Below, piece after piece: positions 51,637 through 60,650 of a stretch of 64,000 bases of DNA (position 1 is the stretch's first letter; each line of letters begins with the position of its first letter). The position numbers were made by a program, and so were the translations under genes. The stretch covers positions 186,001-250,000 of the forward strand of contig NZ_OU342399.1 of the NCBI RefSeq assembly GCF_910589745.1, read 5' to 3'. The notes under the pieces are model-generated. The model saw nothing but the letters and a program-made list of their open reading frames with translations. It was not told the DNA's origin and did no database searches. Source of the stretch: Candidatus Arcticimaribacter forsetii. GTDB lineage: Bacteria > Bacteroidota > Bacteroidia > Flavobacteriales > Flavobacteriaceae.

Positions 51637-52452
51637 TTATAATTCAATTTCAAATGGATATTTCAAATTTTTAAAATTTTCAAGATCACATTTAATGGAA
51701 CCAATAGCAAGGTCTGCTTGAAAACGAATGGGTATTTGGTTTTGATCATTACTCACCCAAAGCGTTACACTTTCTTCTGCTTTAAACACCCGTCCGCTTT
51801 GAACATAAGGAATGTATTTACGGCATTGAATTTGTCCAAATTTAGTATTCAGTGTTTCTGTCCCTAGATATTTTAGTTTAAACAAGTAGTTCTCTGCATC
51901 AAAAAACATATTTATATTTACACTTTCCCCAACTTTCATTTGAGAAATATTTTTGACATTGCGGAGGTAATAAAAAGCTGAGATTAGATCTTGAGCATTT
52001 GGATTTATTTTGATCTCTTGGCGTTTGTTATTTTTTTTGTCGTTGATTTTAGCAACTCTTTTTTTATGATCAAATTTAATTTCAAGGTTTTTAGTATATC
52101 CACCTTCATTAATGTTTCTAATAAACCATAACGGTAGACCACTTTCTTCACTAAAATAACTATCGTAATAATCTTCGACTTTATAAAAAAATTTAGCAAT
52201 ACCAGTGGTTGCTCCATATCCTTTTGCATGAAATACAGGCACATTGTCAAGGGTGTCTTTCTCTAACCCTAAGGTAACATAGCTGGCATTAAGAATTCCG
52301 TAGTGTATTCTAAATTGAAACCACTCTCCATCAATAAACACATTTCTATTCTCATCTGAAGGTCCAGCTTTTGAGTCTGATCTTGCTTGTCCCAAAATCC
52401 CAAAACTGGTTAAAAGAAAACTTAAAAGAAATATGAATTTTATTCGTGACAC
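51637..52452 (-). CDS. DUF3108 exported protein
   Basis: The 271-residue protein has a signal peptide (MSRIKFIFLLSFLLTSFGIL ending near GQA). The body has the DUF3108 pattern: GEWFQFRIHYGILNASYVTL, GIAKFFYKVEDYYDSYFSEE, and DLISAFYYLRNVKNISQMKV with MFFDAENYLFKLKYLGTETL and a final ESVTLWVSNDQNQIPIRFQA. The fold is a beta-rich periplasmic domain of unknown role. It is 69 bp from the M23 peptidase gene on the same strand, so co-transcription is possible. Confidence 0.85.
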   Translation of the reverse strand: MSRIKFIFLLSFLLTSFGILGQARSDSKAGPSDENRNVFIDGEWFQFRIHYGILNASYVTLGLEKDTLDNVPVFHAKGYGATTGIAKFFYKVEDYYDSYFSEESGLPLWFIRNINEGGYTKNLEIKFDHKKRVAKINDKKNNKRQEIKINPNAQDLISAFYYLRNVKNISQMKVGESVNINMFFDAENYLFKLKYLGTETLNTKFGQIQCRKYIPYVQSGRVFKAEESVTLWVSNDQNQIPIRFQADLAIGSIKCDLENFKNLKYPFEIEL

Positions 52453-52521
52453 GGATAGCTTTTATTAATAAAGATAATTAATTTGGGTAAAATCAAAAGA
52501 GTAATTACGTTAAAGAAAACA

Positions 52522-54327
52522 TCAATTTTTATTATTTAACTCATGGAGGTGATTATATAAATTAGACCCTTTAGAAGTCCCTATTAATTCAATTAAATCT
52601 TTTTTGGAGGCCTCTTTTATTCTTTTAAAGGACTTGAATTTTTTCAGAAGACTTTCTTTAGTTTTCGGTCCAATTCCTGGAATAGTATCTAATCCAGATT
52701 TAATGGCTCCTTTACTTCTTTTGTTTCTGTGTAATGTAATACCAAAACGGTGGGCTTCATTTCTTAAAAACTGAATCACTTTTAGGCTTTCAGATTTTTT
52801 ATCTAAATATAATGGAACGGGATCTTCTGGAAAATAAATCTCTTCTAATCTTTTTGCAATTCCAACAATTGCAATTTTTCCTCGCAACCCAAGAACATCT
52901 AAACTTTTTAATGCAGAAGACAACTGACCTTTTCCACCATCAATAATTATTAATTGTGGAATGGGTTGATTTTCTTCTAAAAGTCTTTTATAGCGTCTAT
53001 AAACGACCTCTTCCATAGAGGCAAAGTCATCCGGTCCTTCTACTGTTTTAATGTTATAGTGACGGTACTCTTTTTTTGCAGGTTTTCCATTTTTAAAAAC
53101 CACACAAGCAGCGACTGGGTTAGATCCTTGTAAATTTGAGTTATCAAAACATTCTATATGTCTTGGTTCTTCAGAAAGACGTAAATCAATTTTCATTTGA
53201 CTCATTAATCGGTCGGTATGTCGATCTGGATCAACAATTTGAATCTGTTTGAAACGCTCCATTCGATAGTATTTAGCATTTCGCTCAGAAAGGTCTAAAA
53301 TCTTCTTCTTGTCTCCAAGCTGTGGAACGGTTACTTTTATTTGTTTTCCAAAATTGAGCTCGAAGGGTAAATATATTTCTTTGGATTGTGAGTTAAAACG
53401 TTGACGAATTTCAATTATGGCTAAACTCAAAATTTCTTCTGGACTTTCATCTAATTTTTTCTTTATTTCAATTGTATGTGATCGTATAATTGAACCATAA
53501 GAAAGCTGTAGAAAATTAACATACCCATATTGCTCATCTGTAATAATAGAAAAAACATCAACGTTACTAATCTTAGGATTTACAATAGTTGATTTAGACT
53601 GGTAATTTTCTAGGATTTCTAATTTCTCTTTTATTTTTTGGGCTTCTTCAAACTCCATTTTTACTGCATGATTTTCCATTTGAGATTTAAAATCATGTAA
53701 TGAATCTTTAAAATTCCCTTTAAGAATAGAACGGATCGCTTTTATGTTTTGATCATATTGATGTTCTGTCATTTTATTTTCACAGGGAGCCATGCAATTT
53801 CCCAAATGGTATTCTAAACAAACTTTATATTTTTGAGCAGCTACCTTTTCTTTAGATAAATCATAGGTACAGGTGCGAATAGGGTATAATCCACGAATAA
53901 GATCCAATAAAATATAAACCATTTTTTTATTGGTATACGGGCCATAGTAATCCGAACCGTCTTTTATGACTCTTCTTGTTGAGAAAATTCTGGGGAACCG
54001 TTCTTTCTTAATGCAAATCCAAGGGTAGGTTTTATCATCTTTAAGAAGAATGTTATACCGAGGTTTATATTTTTTGATGAGGTTGTTTTCCAACAAAAGC
54101 GCATCCATTTCACTTACAACAACAATATGTTCAATGCGAACAATATTTTTCACTAACAATCTAGTTTTATTACTGTCGTGGTTTTTAGTAAAATATGAAT
54201 TTACCCTTCGCTTTAGGTTAATTGCTTTACCAATGTAAATGATGACCTCATTTTTATCAAAATATTGATAAACGCCTGGCTCTTCCGGTAATGTTTGGAT
54301 TTGTAAAGTTAAAGCAGCGCTTTTCAT
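52522..54327 (-). CDS. uvrC: Excinuclease ABC subunit C
   Basis: The 601-residue protein has the N-terminal GIY-YIG nuclease (EEPGVYQYFDKNEVIIYIGK), the UVR domain around HAVKMEFEEAQKIKEKLEIL, the RNase H-like C-terminal nuclease (RHIECFDNSNLQGSNPVAAC, IIDGGKGQLSSAL) and a final helix-hairpin-helix pair (LDTIPGIGPKTKESLLKKFK). It makes both incisions in nucleotide excision repair with UvrB. Full-length and in good order. It is divergent from the folate cyclo-ligase gene. Confidence 0.98.
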   Translation of the reverse strand: MKSAALTLQIQTLPEEPGVYQYFDKNEVIIYIGKAINLKRRVNSYFTKNHDSNKTRLLVKNIVRIEHIVVVSEMDALLLENNLIKKYKPRYNILLKDDKTYPWICIKKERFPRIFSTRRVIKDGSDYYGPYTNKKMVYILLDLIRGLYPIRTCTYDLSKEKVAAQKYKVCLEYHLGNCMAPCENKMTEHQYDQNIKAIRSILKGNFKDSLHDFKSQMENHAVKMEFEEAQKIKEKLEILENYQSKSTIVNPKISNVDVFSIITDEQYGYVNFLQLSYGSIIRSHTIEIKKKLDESPEEILSLAIIEIRQRFNSQSKEIYLPFELNFGKQIKVTVPQLGDKKKILDLSERNAKYYRMERFKQIQIVDPDRHTDRLMSQMKIDLRLSEEPRHIECFDNSNLQGSNPVAACVVFKNGKPAKKEYRHYNIKTVEGPDDFASMEEVVYRRYKRLLEENQPIPQLIIIDGGKGQLSSALKSLDVLGLRGKIAIVGIAKRLEEIYFPEDPVPLYLDKKSESLKVIQFLRNEAHRFGITLHRNKRSKGAIKSGLDTIPGIGPKTKESLLKKFKSFKRIKEASKKDLIELIGTSKGSNLYNHLHELNNKN

Positions 54328-54393
54328 CTATATTTTAAAAGGATTAGTTCTTTAACGAAAATAATTATTTTCTTTGTCAGTACAATTTTAACC

Positions 54394-54954
54394 ATGGACA
54401 AATCTCAAATAAGGACACATTATAAAAAACTCCGGGAAAAACTTTCAGAAGATGAAGTAATGGAAAGGAGTTTGAAGATTGCAAATCAATGTCTTGAACT
54501 TCCTGTTTGGGAGGAACAGATTTTTCATTTGTTTCTCACTATAGAAGATCAAAAAGAGGTTGACACTTCTTTAATTTTAACGCTTTTGCAAGGAAAAGAT
54601 AAAGAAATAGTTGTTCCAAAAATCCTTGACAAGGAAAACCTTCAGCATTTTTTATTGACAGATCAGACTTGTTTTGAGGTTAATTCTTTGGGTATTCCAG
54701 AACCAAGATCAGGAATCGAAATTGAACCATCAAAAATTGATGTCGTTTTTATTCCTTTGTTAGCTTTTGATTCAACTGGAAGCCGAATTGGGTACGGAAA
54801 AGGGTTTTATGATCGATTTTTAGCACTTTGTAAGCCAGATTGTATTAAAATTGGACTTTCTTTTTTTGATCATAACCAATCAAAGATTGTTTCTGAAGCT
54901 ACTGACGTGCCTCTGGATTATTGCGTAACACCTGAGCGTGTTTATTGTTTTTAA
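54394..54954 (+). CDS. 5-formyltetrahydrofolate cyclo-ligase
   Basis: The 186-residue protein has the family signature: LRHYRxxR-like start (MDKSQIRTHYKKLREKLSED), VDTSLILTLLQGKDKEIVVP, GIPEPRSGIEIEPSKIDVVF and the diagnostic PLLAFDSTGSRIGYGKGFYD. It converts 5-formyl-THF to 5,10-methenyl-THF using ATP. Its stop shares a TTAA with lspA on the other strand. Confidence 0.95.
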   Translation: MDKSQIRTHYKKLREKLSEDEVMERSLKIANQCLELPVWEEQIFHLFLTIEDQKEVDTSLILTLLQGKDKEIVVPKILDKENLQHFLLTDQTCFEVNSLGIPEPRSGIEIEPSKIDVVFIPLLAFDSTGSRIGYGKGFYDRFLALCKPDCIKIGLSFFDHNQSKIVSEATDVPLDYCVTPERVYCF

Positions 54955-55604
54955 CCAAAAATTCTTTTATTAAAAAACAGCAGGATTCCTACTCCACAAC
55001 TGATAGCAAAATCTGCAATATTGAAAACGTATTCAAAAAAAGTATAGGACTCTCCCCCAACAAATGGAACCCAAGTGGGCCAAATCCAGGTTGCTAATGG
55101 AAATTGAAGCATATCTACAACATGTCCATAAAAAAGAGAAGCGTATCCTTGTTCTGGCATAAATTCTGCAATTTGCCCATAACTATGCGAAAACCAAATT
55201 CCATAAAACACAGAGTCGATTATATTTCCGATTGCTCCAGCAAAAATTAAACACAAAGCCCATATTAATAATTGTGAGCTTTTAGTAGATAAAATTTTCC
55301 AAAGCCAGTTTCCTAAAAAAGCAATCGCAACCAAACGGAAAAGAGTAAGAATTAATTTTCCTACTTCTTCACTTATAAACGGAACAATATCACTTATTTT
55401 AGTTCCCCACGCCATTCCTTTGTTTTCGATGAATAGGATTTTAAAAACCCCCCAATCTACAATAGCATTTCCTCCATAAACAGAAAGTGGAAAATTGAGT
55501 TTTATGTACATTTTAGAAACTTGATCTATAACTAAAACAAGTATAATAAGAATGAGAGCTTTTCTGCGATTAAGATTTAAAAAGGAACTTCTAAGTAAGG
55601 TCAT
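54951..55604 (-). CDS. lspA: Lipoprotein signal peptidase
   Basis: The 217-residue membrane protein has four hydrophobic segments: ALILIILVLVIDQVSKMYIK (with the family D.....K), LFRLVAIAFLGNWLWKIL, LLIWALCLIFAGAIGNIIDS and the C-terminal VFNIADFAISCGVGILLFF. The catalytic aspartates are in GNIIDSVFYG and FNIADFAIS. It cleaves the signal from prolipoproteins, of which this window encodes several. It is longer than E. coli LspA (164) because of an insert around residues 130-175 (YGHVVDMLQFPLATWIWPTW), a Bacteroidetes trait. It is downstream of a DUF4097-like gene and TraR/DksA. Confidence 0.93.
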   Translation of the reverse strand: MTLLRSSFLNLNRRKALILIILVLVIDQVSKMYIKLNFPLSVYGGNAIVDWGVFKILFIENKGMAWGTKISDIVPFISEEVGKLILTLFRLVAIAFLGNWLWKILSTKSSQLLIWALCLIFAGAIGNIIDSVFYGIWFSHSYGQIAEFMPEQGYASLFYGHVVDMLQFPLATWIWPTWVPFVGGESYTFFEYVFNIADFAISCGVGILLFFNKRIFG

Positions 55605-55625
55605 AACGATTCAAAAATAAGTATT

Positions 55626-56186
55626 TTAATTGGGGTGTACTAGTATATTTCCTATGGCAGTTTTTACATTTAGTTTTTCTGGAATTTTTGAATCATATAA
55701 ATCAAAAAAATGAAGGTCTGCACTCAGAGATTTTATTTCGCCGCTTGGGTTGCTTATGCTGAATACAGCAGAACCATGATCTATATTAATGTTTAAAAGT
55801 TCAAAAATTCCGGAACACTTTATCTTCGCTTCTTTTGCAACAAGATTAAGGAGCATCGATTCGGGAATTTCTAATTCTATTTGGTTTGCAACAACTTTAT
55901 GAGCACTTAGCTTGTCACCTGGTTTTTCAGAATTAGGCATTTCATATTCATCTAAATAAAATCCCGCACCTTTTATGTTACTTCTAATTAAATATAGGTT
56001 TTGGTACTCTCCTTCTTTTTGATACTTAACTTTAATTGAAGAGTGTTTATGAGTAGAAACAGAAATAGAGCTAGCCCAAGGGAAGTTTAAATGAATTGAA
56101 TTTATTTCAGTTGCATCCCAAGTCTGAGCTTCTTGAATTTGACCAGATAGAATTCCGCAAAAAAAGAAACCTAAAATGCGAAGCAT
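55626..56186 (-). CDS. Exported protein of beta-strand (DUF4097-like) type
   Basis: The ATG at 56186 (MLRILGFFFCGILSGQIQEA) gives 186 residues with a signal peptide; a start at 56216 would run into the preceding gene. The mature part is a series of short strands ending in LSADLHFFDLYDSKIPEKLN and VKTAIGNILVHPN, the turn pattern of adhesin-like right-handed beta folds such as DUF4097. Function unknown. It starts 5 bp after the TraR/DksA gene and is followed by lspA after 21 bp, so all are in one operon with ileS. Confidence 0.7.
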   Translation of the reverse strand: MLRILGFFFCGILSGQIQEAQTWDATEINSIHLNFPWASSISVSTHKHSSIKVKYQKEGEYQNLYLIRSNIKGAGFYLDEYEMPNSEKPGDKLSAHKVVANQIELEIPESMLLNLVAKEAKIKCSGIFELLNINIDHGSAVFSISNPSGEIKSLSADLHFFDLYDSKIPEKLNVKTAIGNILVHPN

Positions 56187-56190
56187 TGAT

Positions 56191-56574
56191 TTACTTCTGG
56201 ATGTTCTTAGCTTCAATACTTAAAGTAGCATGTGGAACTAAAACTAAGCGTTCTTTACGAATCAATTTGCTGGTAACACGGCAAATTCCATAGGTTTTAT
56301 TTTCAATTCTAATCAAAGCGTTTCTAAGATCACGAATGAATTTTTCTTGTCTAATGGCCAACTGCGTGTTTGCTTCTTTGGACATGGTTTCAGACCCTTC
56401 TTCAAATGCTTTAAATGTTGGAGAGGTATCGTCTGTCCCATTATTTCCATCATTCATATAGGTGCTTTTAAGAAGTTCTAAATCTTCTTGTGCTTTTTCT
56501 ATCTTCTCTTCGATTAGTGTTCTAAATTCAGCTAATTCTTTATCTGAGTATCTGTTTTTTATTTCTGACGACAT
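56191..56574 (-). CDS. TraR/DksA-family protein with degenerate zinc finger
   Basis: The 127-residue protein has the long coiled coil of DksA (YSDKELAEFRTLIEEKIEKA to about 85) and the C-terminal finger region TYGICRVTSKLIRKERLVLV with PHATLSIEAKN. Only one of the four zinc Cys remains; the others are Thr, His/Ala and Ser-like. Family members bind RNA polymerase through the secondary channel. This Cys-poor form is usual in Flavobacteria. It is 1 bp after ileS and 5 bp before the beta-strand protein gene. Confidence 0.88.
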   Translation of the reverse strand: MSSEIKNRYSDKELAEFRTLIEEKIEKAQEDLELLKSTYMNDGNNGTDDTSPTFKAFEEGSETMSKEANTQLAIRQEKFIRDLRNALIRIENKTYGICRVTSKLIRKERLVLVPHATLSIEAKNIQK

Positions 56575-56575
56575 A

Positions 56576-59500
56576 CTAATGTTGTTTAATTAATATAGAT
56601 GTTTTTACATTATCAAACTCTACTAACACTCCATTTTCTAGTTCATCTTGAATATGAATTTCTTCTGTTAGAGTTTCCGTTTTAATATACTGTAAATTAT
56701 TTTTTAAAGCATCATTTAATGCTTTGTGAGGTGTCAAATATAAAATAATTTTATCAGTAACCTCAAAACCAGCATCTTTTCTCAAATTTTGAATTCGGTT
56801 AATTAATTCTCTTGCAATTCCTTCTTCGATTAACTCCTCATTTAATTGAATGTCTAATGCTACAGTAATTCCGTTATTATTAGCAACCAACCAGCCTTCT
56901 ATATCTTTTGACTGAATGTCTAAGTCAGTATTACTTAGGGTTACTTTTTCACCCTCAACTAGTATTTCTATTGTTTGTTCTGACTCTAGTGCTTTTAATT
57001 GATTTTCATCTAACTTTTGGATTTCGGCCACTACAAACCTCATGTTTTTTCCAAATCGTGGACCTAGAGTTTTGAAGTTTGGCTTTATTTCTTTTACAAG
57101 AATATCACTAGCATCGTCTAAAAGCTCTAACTCCTTTACATTAATTTCAGAAAGAATTAATTCTTCAACAGCTTTAATTGCTTCTTTTTCAGATGAATTA
57201 CGGACCGGAATCATTACTTTCTGTAAAGGCTGTCTAACTTTTATTTGTTCTTTTTTTCTTAAAGAAAGAGCTAAAGAAGCAATGGTTCTTGCTTTTTCCA
57301 TTCGTTCCTCCATCACTTGATTTCTGTGTTCTGATTGAGCTTTTGGAAAATCAGCTAAATGAACCGATTGTTCTTTTTCATATCCTGTTGCATTGCATAG
57401 GTCTAGGTATAAACGGTCTGCATAAAAAGGAGCTACAGGAGCCATTAATTTACTTACAGTTAGTAAACATTCAAATAGAGTTTGATAGGCAGAAATCTTA
57501 TCTTCTTGATATTCTCCTTTCCAGAACCTTCTTCTAGAGAGTCTAACATACCAATTACTTAAAATTTCTTGAACAAATTCTGATATTGCTCGAGTTGCTT
57601 TGGTAGGCTCATAATCGTTGTAAGCCTCATCGACTGTTGCAATTAGTTTATTAAGTTCAGAAAGAATCCACTGATCCATTTCAGTTCTTTGTAAAACAGG
57701 GATTGAATCTTCTTTAAAGGTGAATTTATCAATGTTGGCATAAAGACTAAAGAACGCATAGGTGTTTTGTAGTGTTCCAAAAAACTTTCTTGAAACCTCA
57801 GCAATCCCATCAAGATCAAACTTAAGATTATCCCAAGGATTAGCATTTGAAATCATATACCAACGCGTAGCATCTGCTCCATATGTTTTAAGTGTTTCAA
57901 ATGGGTCTGCTGCATTGCCTAGTCTTTTTGACATTTTTTGACCCTTCTTGTCTAAAACTAATCCGTTAGAGACTACATTTTTGTATGCAACGGAATCAAA
58001 AACAAGAGTTCCAATAGCATGAAGCGTATAGAACCAGCCTCGAGTTTGATCAACTCCCTCGGCAATATAATCGGCTGGAAAGGTTTCATTGTTGTCAATT
58101 TTTTTTTTATTTTCAAAAGGGTAATGCCATTGAGCATATGGCATGGAACCAGAGTCAAACCAAACATCAATGAGGTCTGCTTCTCTTTTCATTGGTTTCC
58201 CAGATGCACTAGACAGAATTACTTTATCAACTGTGTTTTTGTGTAGATCAATTAGGTCGTAGTTCTGTTCAGACATATTTCCTACCTCAAAATCTGAAAA
58301 AGGATTCTCAGTCATTATACCGGCAGAAATTGCTTTTTCAATTTCCTTAACAAGTTCTTCCATCGAACCAATAAGAATGGTTTCTTGACCATCTTCTGTT
58401 CTCCAAATAGGAAGGGGAATACCCCAAAAACGGGATCTAGATAAATTCCAGTCGTTAGCATTTGCTAACCAGTTTCCAAATCTTCCGTCTCCTGTTGATT
58501 TAGGTTTCCAGTTAATTTCTTTATTGAGTTCAACCATTCGGTCTCTTTCAGATGAAACTTTAACAAACCAGGAATCAAGGGGATAATATAAAATAGGTTT
58601 ATCTGTTCTCCAACAATTGGGGTAGGAGTGAACATATTTTTCAACTTTAAAAGCACTATTTTCTTCTTTTAATTGAATAGCAATTTCAACATCTACGGAT
58701 CTTTCGGGAGCTGTTCCTTCTGGGTAATATTCGTTTTTCACATATTTTCCACCTAAGGATCCAAGAACTTCATGGAATTTACCTTCTAGAGTAACTAAAG
58801 GGTGTTCATTTCCGTATGCATCTAAAACCAACAAGGGCGGAACAGGCGGTATAGCTTCTTTTGCAACTTGAGCATCGTCAGCTCCAAAAGTTGGAGCAGT
58901 GTGTACGATTCCGGTACCATCTTCTGTGGTTACAAAATCTCCTGAAATCACTCTAAACGCATCTTCAGGGTTAGTAAGAGGCAACGGAGCATCTTTCCAT
59001 AATTGTTCATATCGAACACCAACTAGGTCAGAACCCAAAATTTGGTTTATTATTCGGTATGGAATTTTCTTGTCTTTCGAAGTATATGATTTTAGGTCTT
59101 CTTCACTTTCGACAGCGATGTATTTTCCTGAAAATTGCTTTCCTACTAAAGCTTCCGCTAAAAGGACTCTAATAGGTAGATGTGTGTATTGGTTGAATGT
59201 TTCAATTACTACATAATTGATTTTTTTGCCTACGGTTAATGCAGTATTTGAAGGTAAGGTCCAAGGCGTAGTTGTCCAGGCAAGAATATAAAGATCTGCT
59301 TCTGCTTGAAGAGCAGCCGGAAGAGATTCTTTAATTGTTTTAAATTGAGCAGTAATTGTTGTATCGGTAACATCTTGGTAAGTTCCCGGCTGATTAAGCT
59401 CATGGGAACTTAGTCCAGTTCCTGCTTTTGGCGAGTATGGCTGAATGGTATATCCTTTGTAAAGAAGGTCTTTTTCATAGATTTGTTTTAATAACCACCA

Positions 59501-59977
59501 AACAGACTCAATGTATTTAGACTTATAGGTAATATAAGGGTCTTCCATATCCACCCAGTAACCCATTTCTTTGGTTAGTCTATTCCAAACATCGGTGTAT
59601 CGCATAACGGCACTTTTACAAGCTTCGTTATATTCATCAATACTTATAGTTTTACCAATAGCATCTTTGGTAATTCCAAGTTCTTTTTCTACACCAAGTT
59701 CAACAGGTAATCCATGGGTATCCCAACCTGCTTTTCGTTTAACCTGAAACCCTTTTTGTGTTTTGTAACGACAGAAAATATCCTTTATAGCACGAGCCAT
59801 AACGTGATGAATCCCTGGCATTCCATTCGCAGAAGGAGGTCCTTCGAAGAATACAAAAGGTGTTTTACCCTCTCTAGAGGTTATACTTTTTTCGAAAATT
59901 GCTTCCTCTTCCCAATAAGATAAAATCTCTTGAGAAACTGTCGAAAGCTTTAGTTGTTTATGTTCTTTAAAACCCAT
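56576..59977 (-). CDS. ileS: Isoleucyl-tRNA synthetase
   Basis: The ATG at 59977 (MGFKEHKQLKLSTVSQEILS) gives 1133 residues. The frame is open to 60082, but the extra part is unlike any start and overlaps the divergent gene. Class I signatures are the HIGH-type PSANGMPGIHHVMARAIKDI and KMSKR in DKKGQKMSKRLGNAADPF. The editing domain (TTTPWTLPSNTALTVG, with DYGTGIVHTAPTFG-like VTTEDGTGIVHTAPTFGADD) is intact. The long C-terminal part with DUF5915 end places it in the large (type 2) IleRS class found in Bacteroidetes, which is less sensitive to mupirocin. Confidence 0.97.
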   Translation of the reverse strand: MGFKEHKQLKLSTVSQEILSYWEEEAIFEKSITSREGKTPFVFFEGPPSANGMPGIHHVMARAIKDIFCRYKTQKGFQVKRKAGWDTHGLPVELGVEKELGITKDAIGKTISIDEYNEACKSAVMRYTDVWNRLTKEMGYWVDMEDPYITYKSKYIESVWWLLKQIYEKDLLYKGYTIQPYSPKAGTGLSSHELNQPGTYQDVTDTTITAQFKTIKESLPAALQAEADLYILAWTTTPWTLPSNTALTVGKKINYVVIETFNQYTHLPIRVLLAEALVGKQFSGKYIAVESEEDLKSYTSKDKKIPYRIINQILGSDLVGVRYEQLWKDAPLPLTNPEDAFRVISGDFVTTEDGTGIVHTAPTFGADDAQVAKEAIPPVPPLLVLDAYGNEHPLVTLEGKFHEVLGSLGGKYVKNEYYPEGTAPERSVDVEIAIQLKEENSAFKVEKYVHSYPNCWRTDKPILYYPLDSWFVKVSSERDRMVELNKEINWKPKSTGDGRFGNWLANANDWNLSRSRFWGIPLPIWRTEDGQETILIGSMEELVKEIEKAISAGIMTENPFSDFEVGNMSEQNYDLIDLHKNTVDKVILSSASGKPMKREADLIDVWFDSGSMPYAQWHYPFENKKKIDNNETFPADYIAEGVDQTRGWFYTLHAIGTLVFDSVAYKNVVSNGLVLDKKGQKMSKRLGNAADPFETLKTYGADATRWYMISNANPWDNLKFDLDGIAEVSRKFFGTLQNTYAFFSLYANIDKFTFKEDSIPVLQRTEMDQWILSELNKLIATVDEAYNDYEPTKATRAISEFVQEILSNWYVRLSRRRFWKGEYQEDKISAYQTLFECLLTVSKLMAPVAPFYADRLYLDLCNATGYEKEQSVHLADFPKAQSEHRNQVMEERMEKARTIASLALSLRKKEQIKVRQPLQKVMIPVRNSSEKEAIKAVEELILSEINVKELELLDDASDILVKEIKPNFKTLGPRFGKNMRFVVAEIQKLDENQLKALESEQTIEILVEGEKVTLSNTDLDIQSKDIEGWLVANNNGITVALDIQLNEELIEEGIARELINRIQNLRKDAGFEVTDKIILYLTPHKALNDALKNNLQYIKTETLTEEIHIQDELENGVLVEFDNVKTSILIKQH

Positions 59978-60056
59978 TGGGAATATGTGTAAGGTTGCGA
60001 AATTAAGGAATTTTATACATTTATACTTTATAATAGCCTTAAGCTCCAAAAAATAA

Positions 60057-60650
60057 ATGAATTTTAATTTTTCACAGACCATAAATTTAGAAAATGATCG
60101 TGTTCATATGCGACCATTGGAGTTAAATGATTTTAATTTTTTACTCCCTTTTTCTGAAAACGAGCCAGACCTTTGGTTTTATTCTTTAACACCTGCTAAC
60201 GGTTCACACAACCTTAAAAAGTATATTCAAAGCGCTCTTTTGGCAAAAGAAAATAACAAGGCTTATCCTTTTATAATTTTTGATAAACGGACACATAAGC
60301 CAGCAGGGTGTACAAGGTTTTATGAAATTGATGAGCATCATAATACCCTAAGTATTGGATATACTTGGTACGGAAAAGAATTTCAACGAACAGGATTGAA
60401 CCGGAATTGCAAAAAATTACTACTCACTTATGCTTTTGAAACTATTAAAGTTGATCGTGTTGAGTTTAGAGCAGATTCTAAAAACACTAAAAGTATTAAG
60501 GCAATGAAAGAAATTGGGTGCGTTGAAGAGGGAATTTTAAGAAGTAACTGCAATGCAATTGATGGAAGAAGAGATAGTATTGTTTTGAGTGTTTTGAAGT
60601 CAGAATGGAACGATAGAGTTAAGACTTTCTTGGATACAAAACTGTATTAA
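60057..60650 (+). CDS. GNAT acetyltransferase (RimJ/RimL type)
   Basis: The 197-residue protein starts MNFNFSQTINLENDRVHMRP and has the RimJ/L layout: VHMRPLELNDFNFLLPFSEN, HKPAGCTRFYEIDEHHNTLS, the acetyl-CoA loop YGKEFQRTGLNRNCKKLLLT, and VDRVEFRADSKNTKSIKAMK with EEGILRSNCN. These enzymes acetylate amino groups of proteins or small molecules. It starts 80 bp from ileS on the other strand. Its stop shares a TTAA with the TonB-receptor gene. Confidence 0.9.
   Translation: MNFNFSQTINLENDRVHMRPLELNDFNFLLPFSENEPDLWFYSLTPANGSHNLKKYIQSALLAKENNKAYPFIIFDKRTHKPAGCTRFYEIDEHHNTLSIGYTWYGKEFQRTGLNRNCKKLLLTYAFETIKVDRVEFRADSKNTKSIKAMKEIGCVEEGILRSNCNAIDGRRDSIVLSVLKSEWNDRVKTFLDTKLY

Noticed and set aside
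57042..59216. Several open frames of 60-105 codons opposite and within ileS
   Set aside because: All lie over conserved ileS coding sequence in other frames and show no family similarity.
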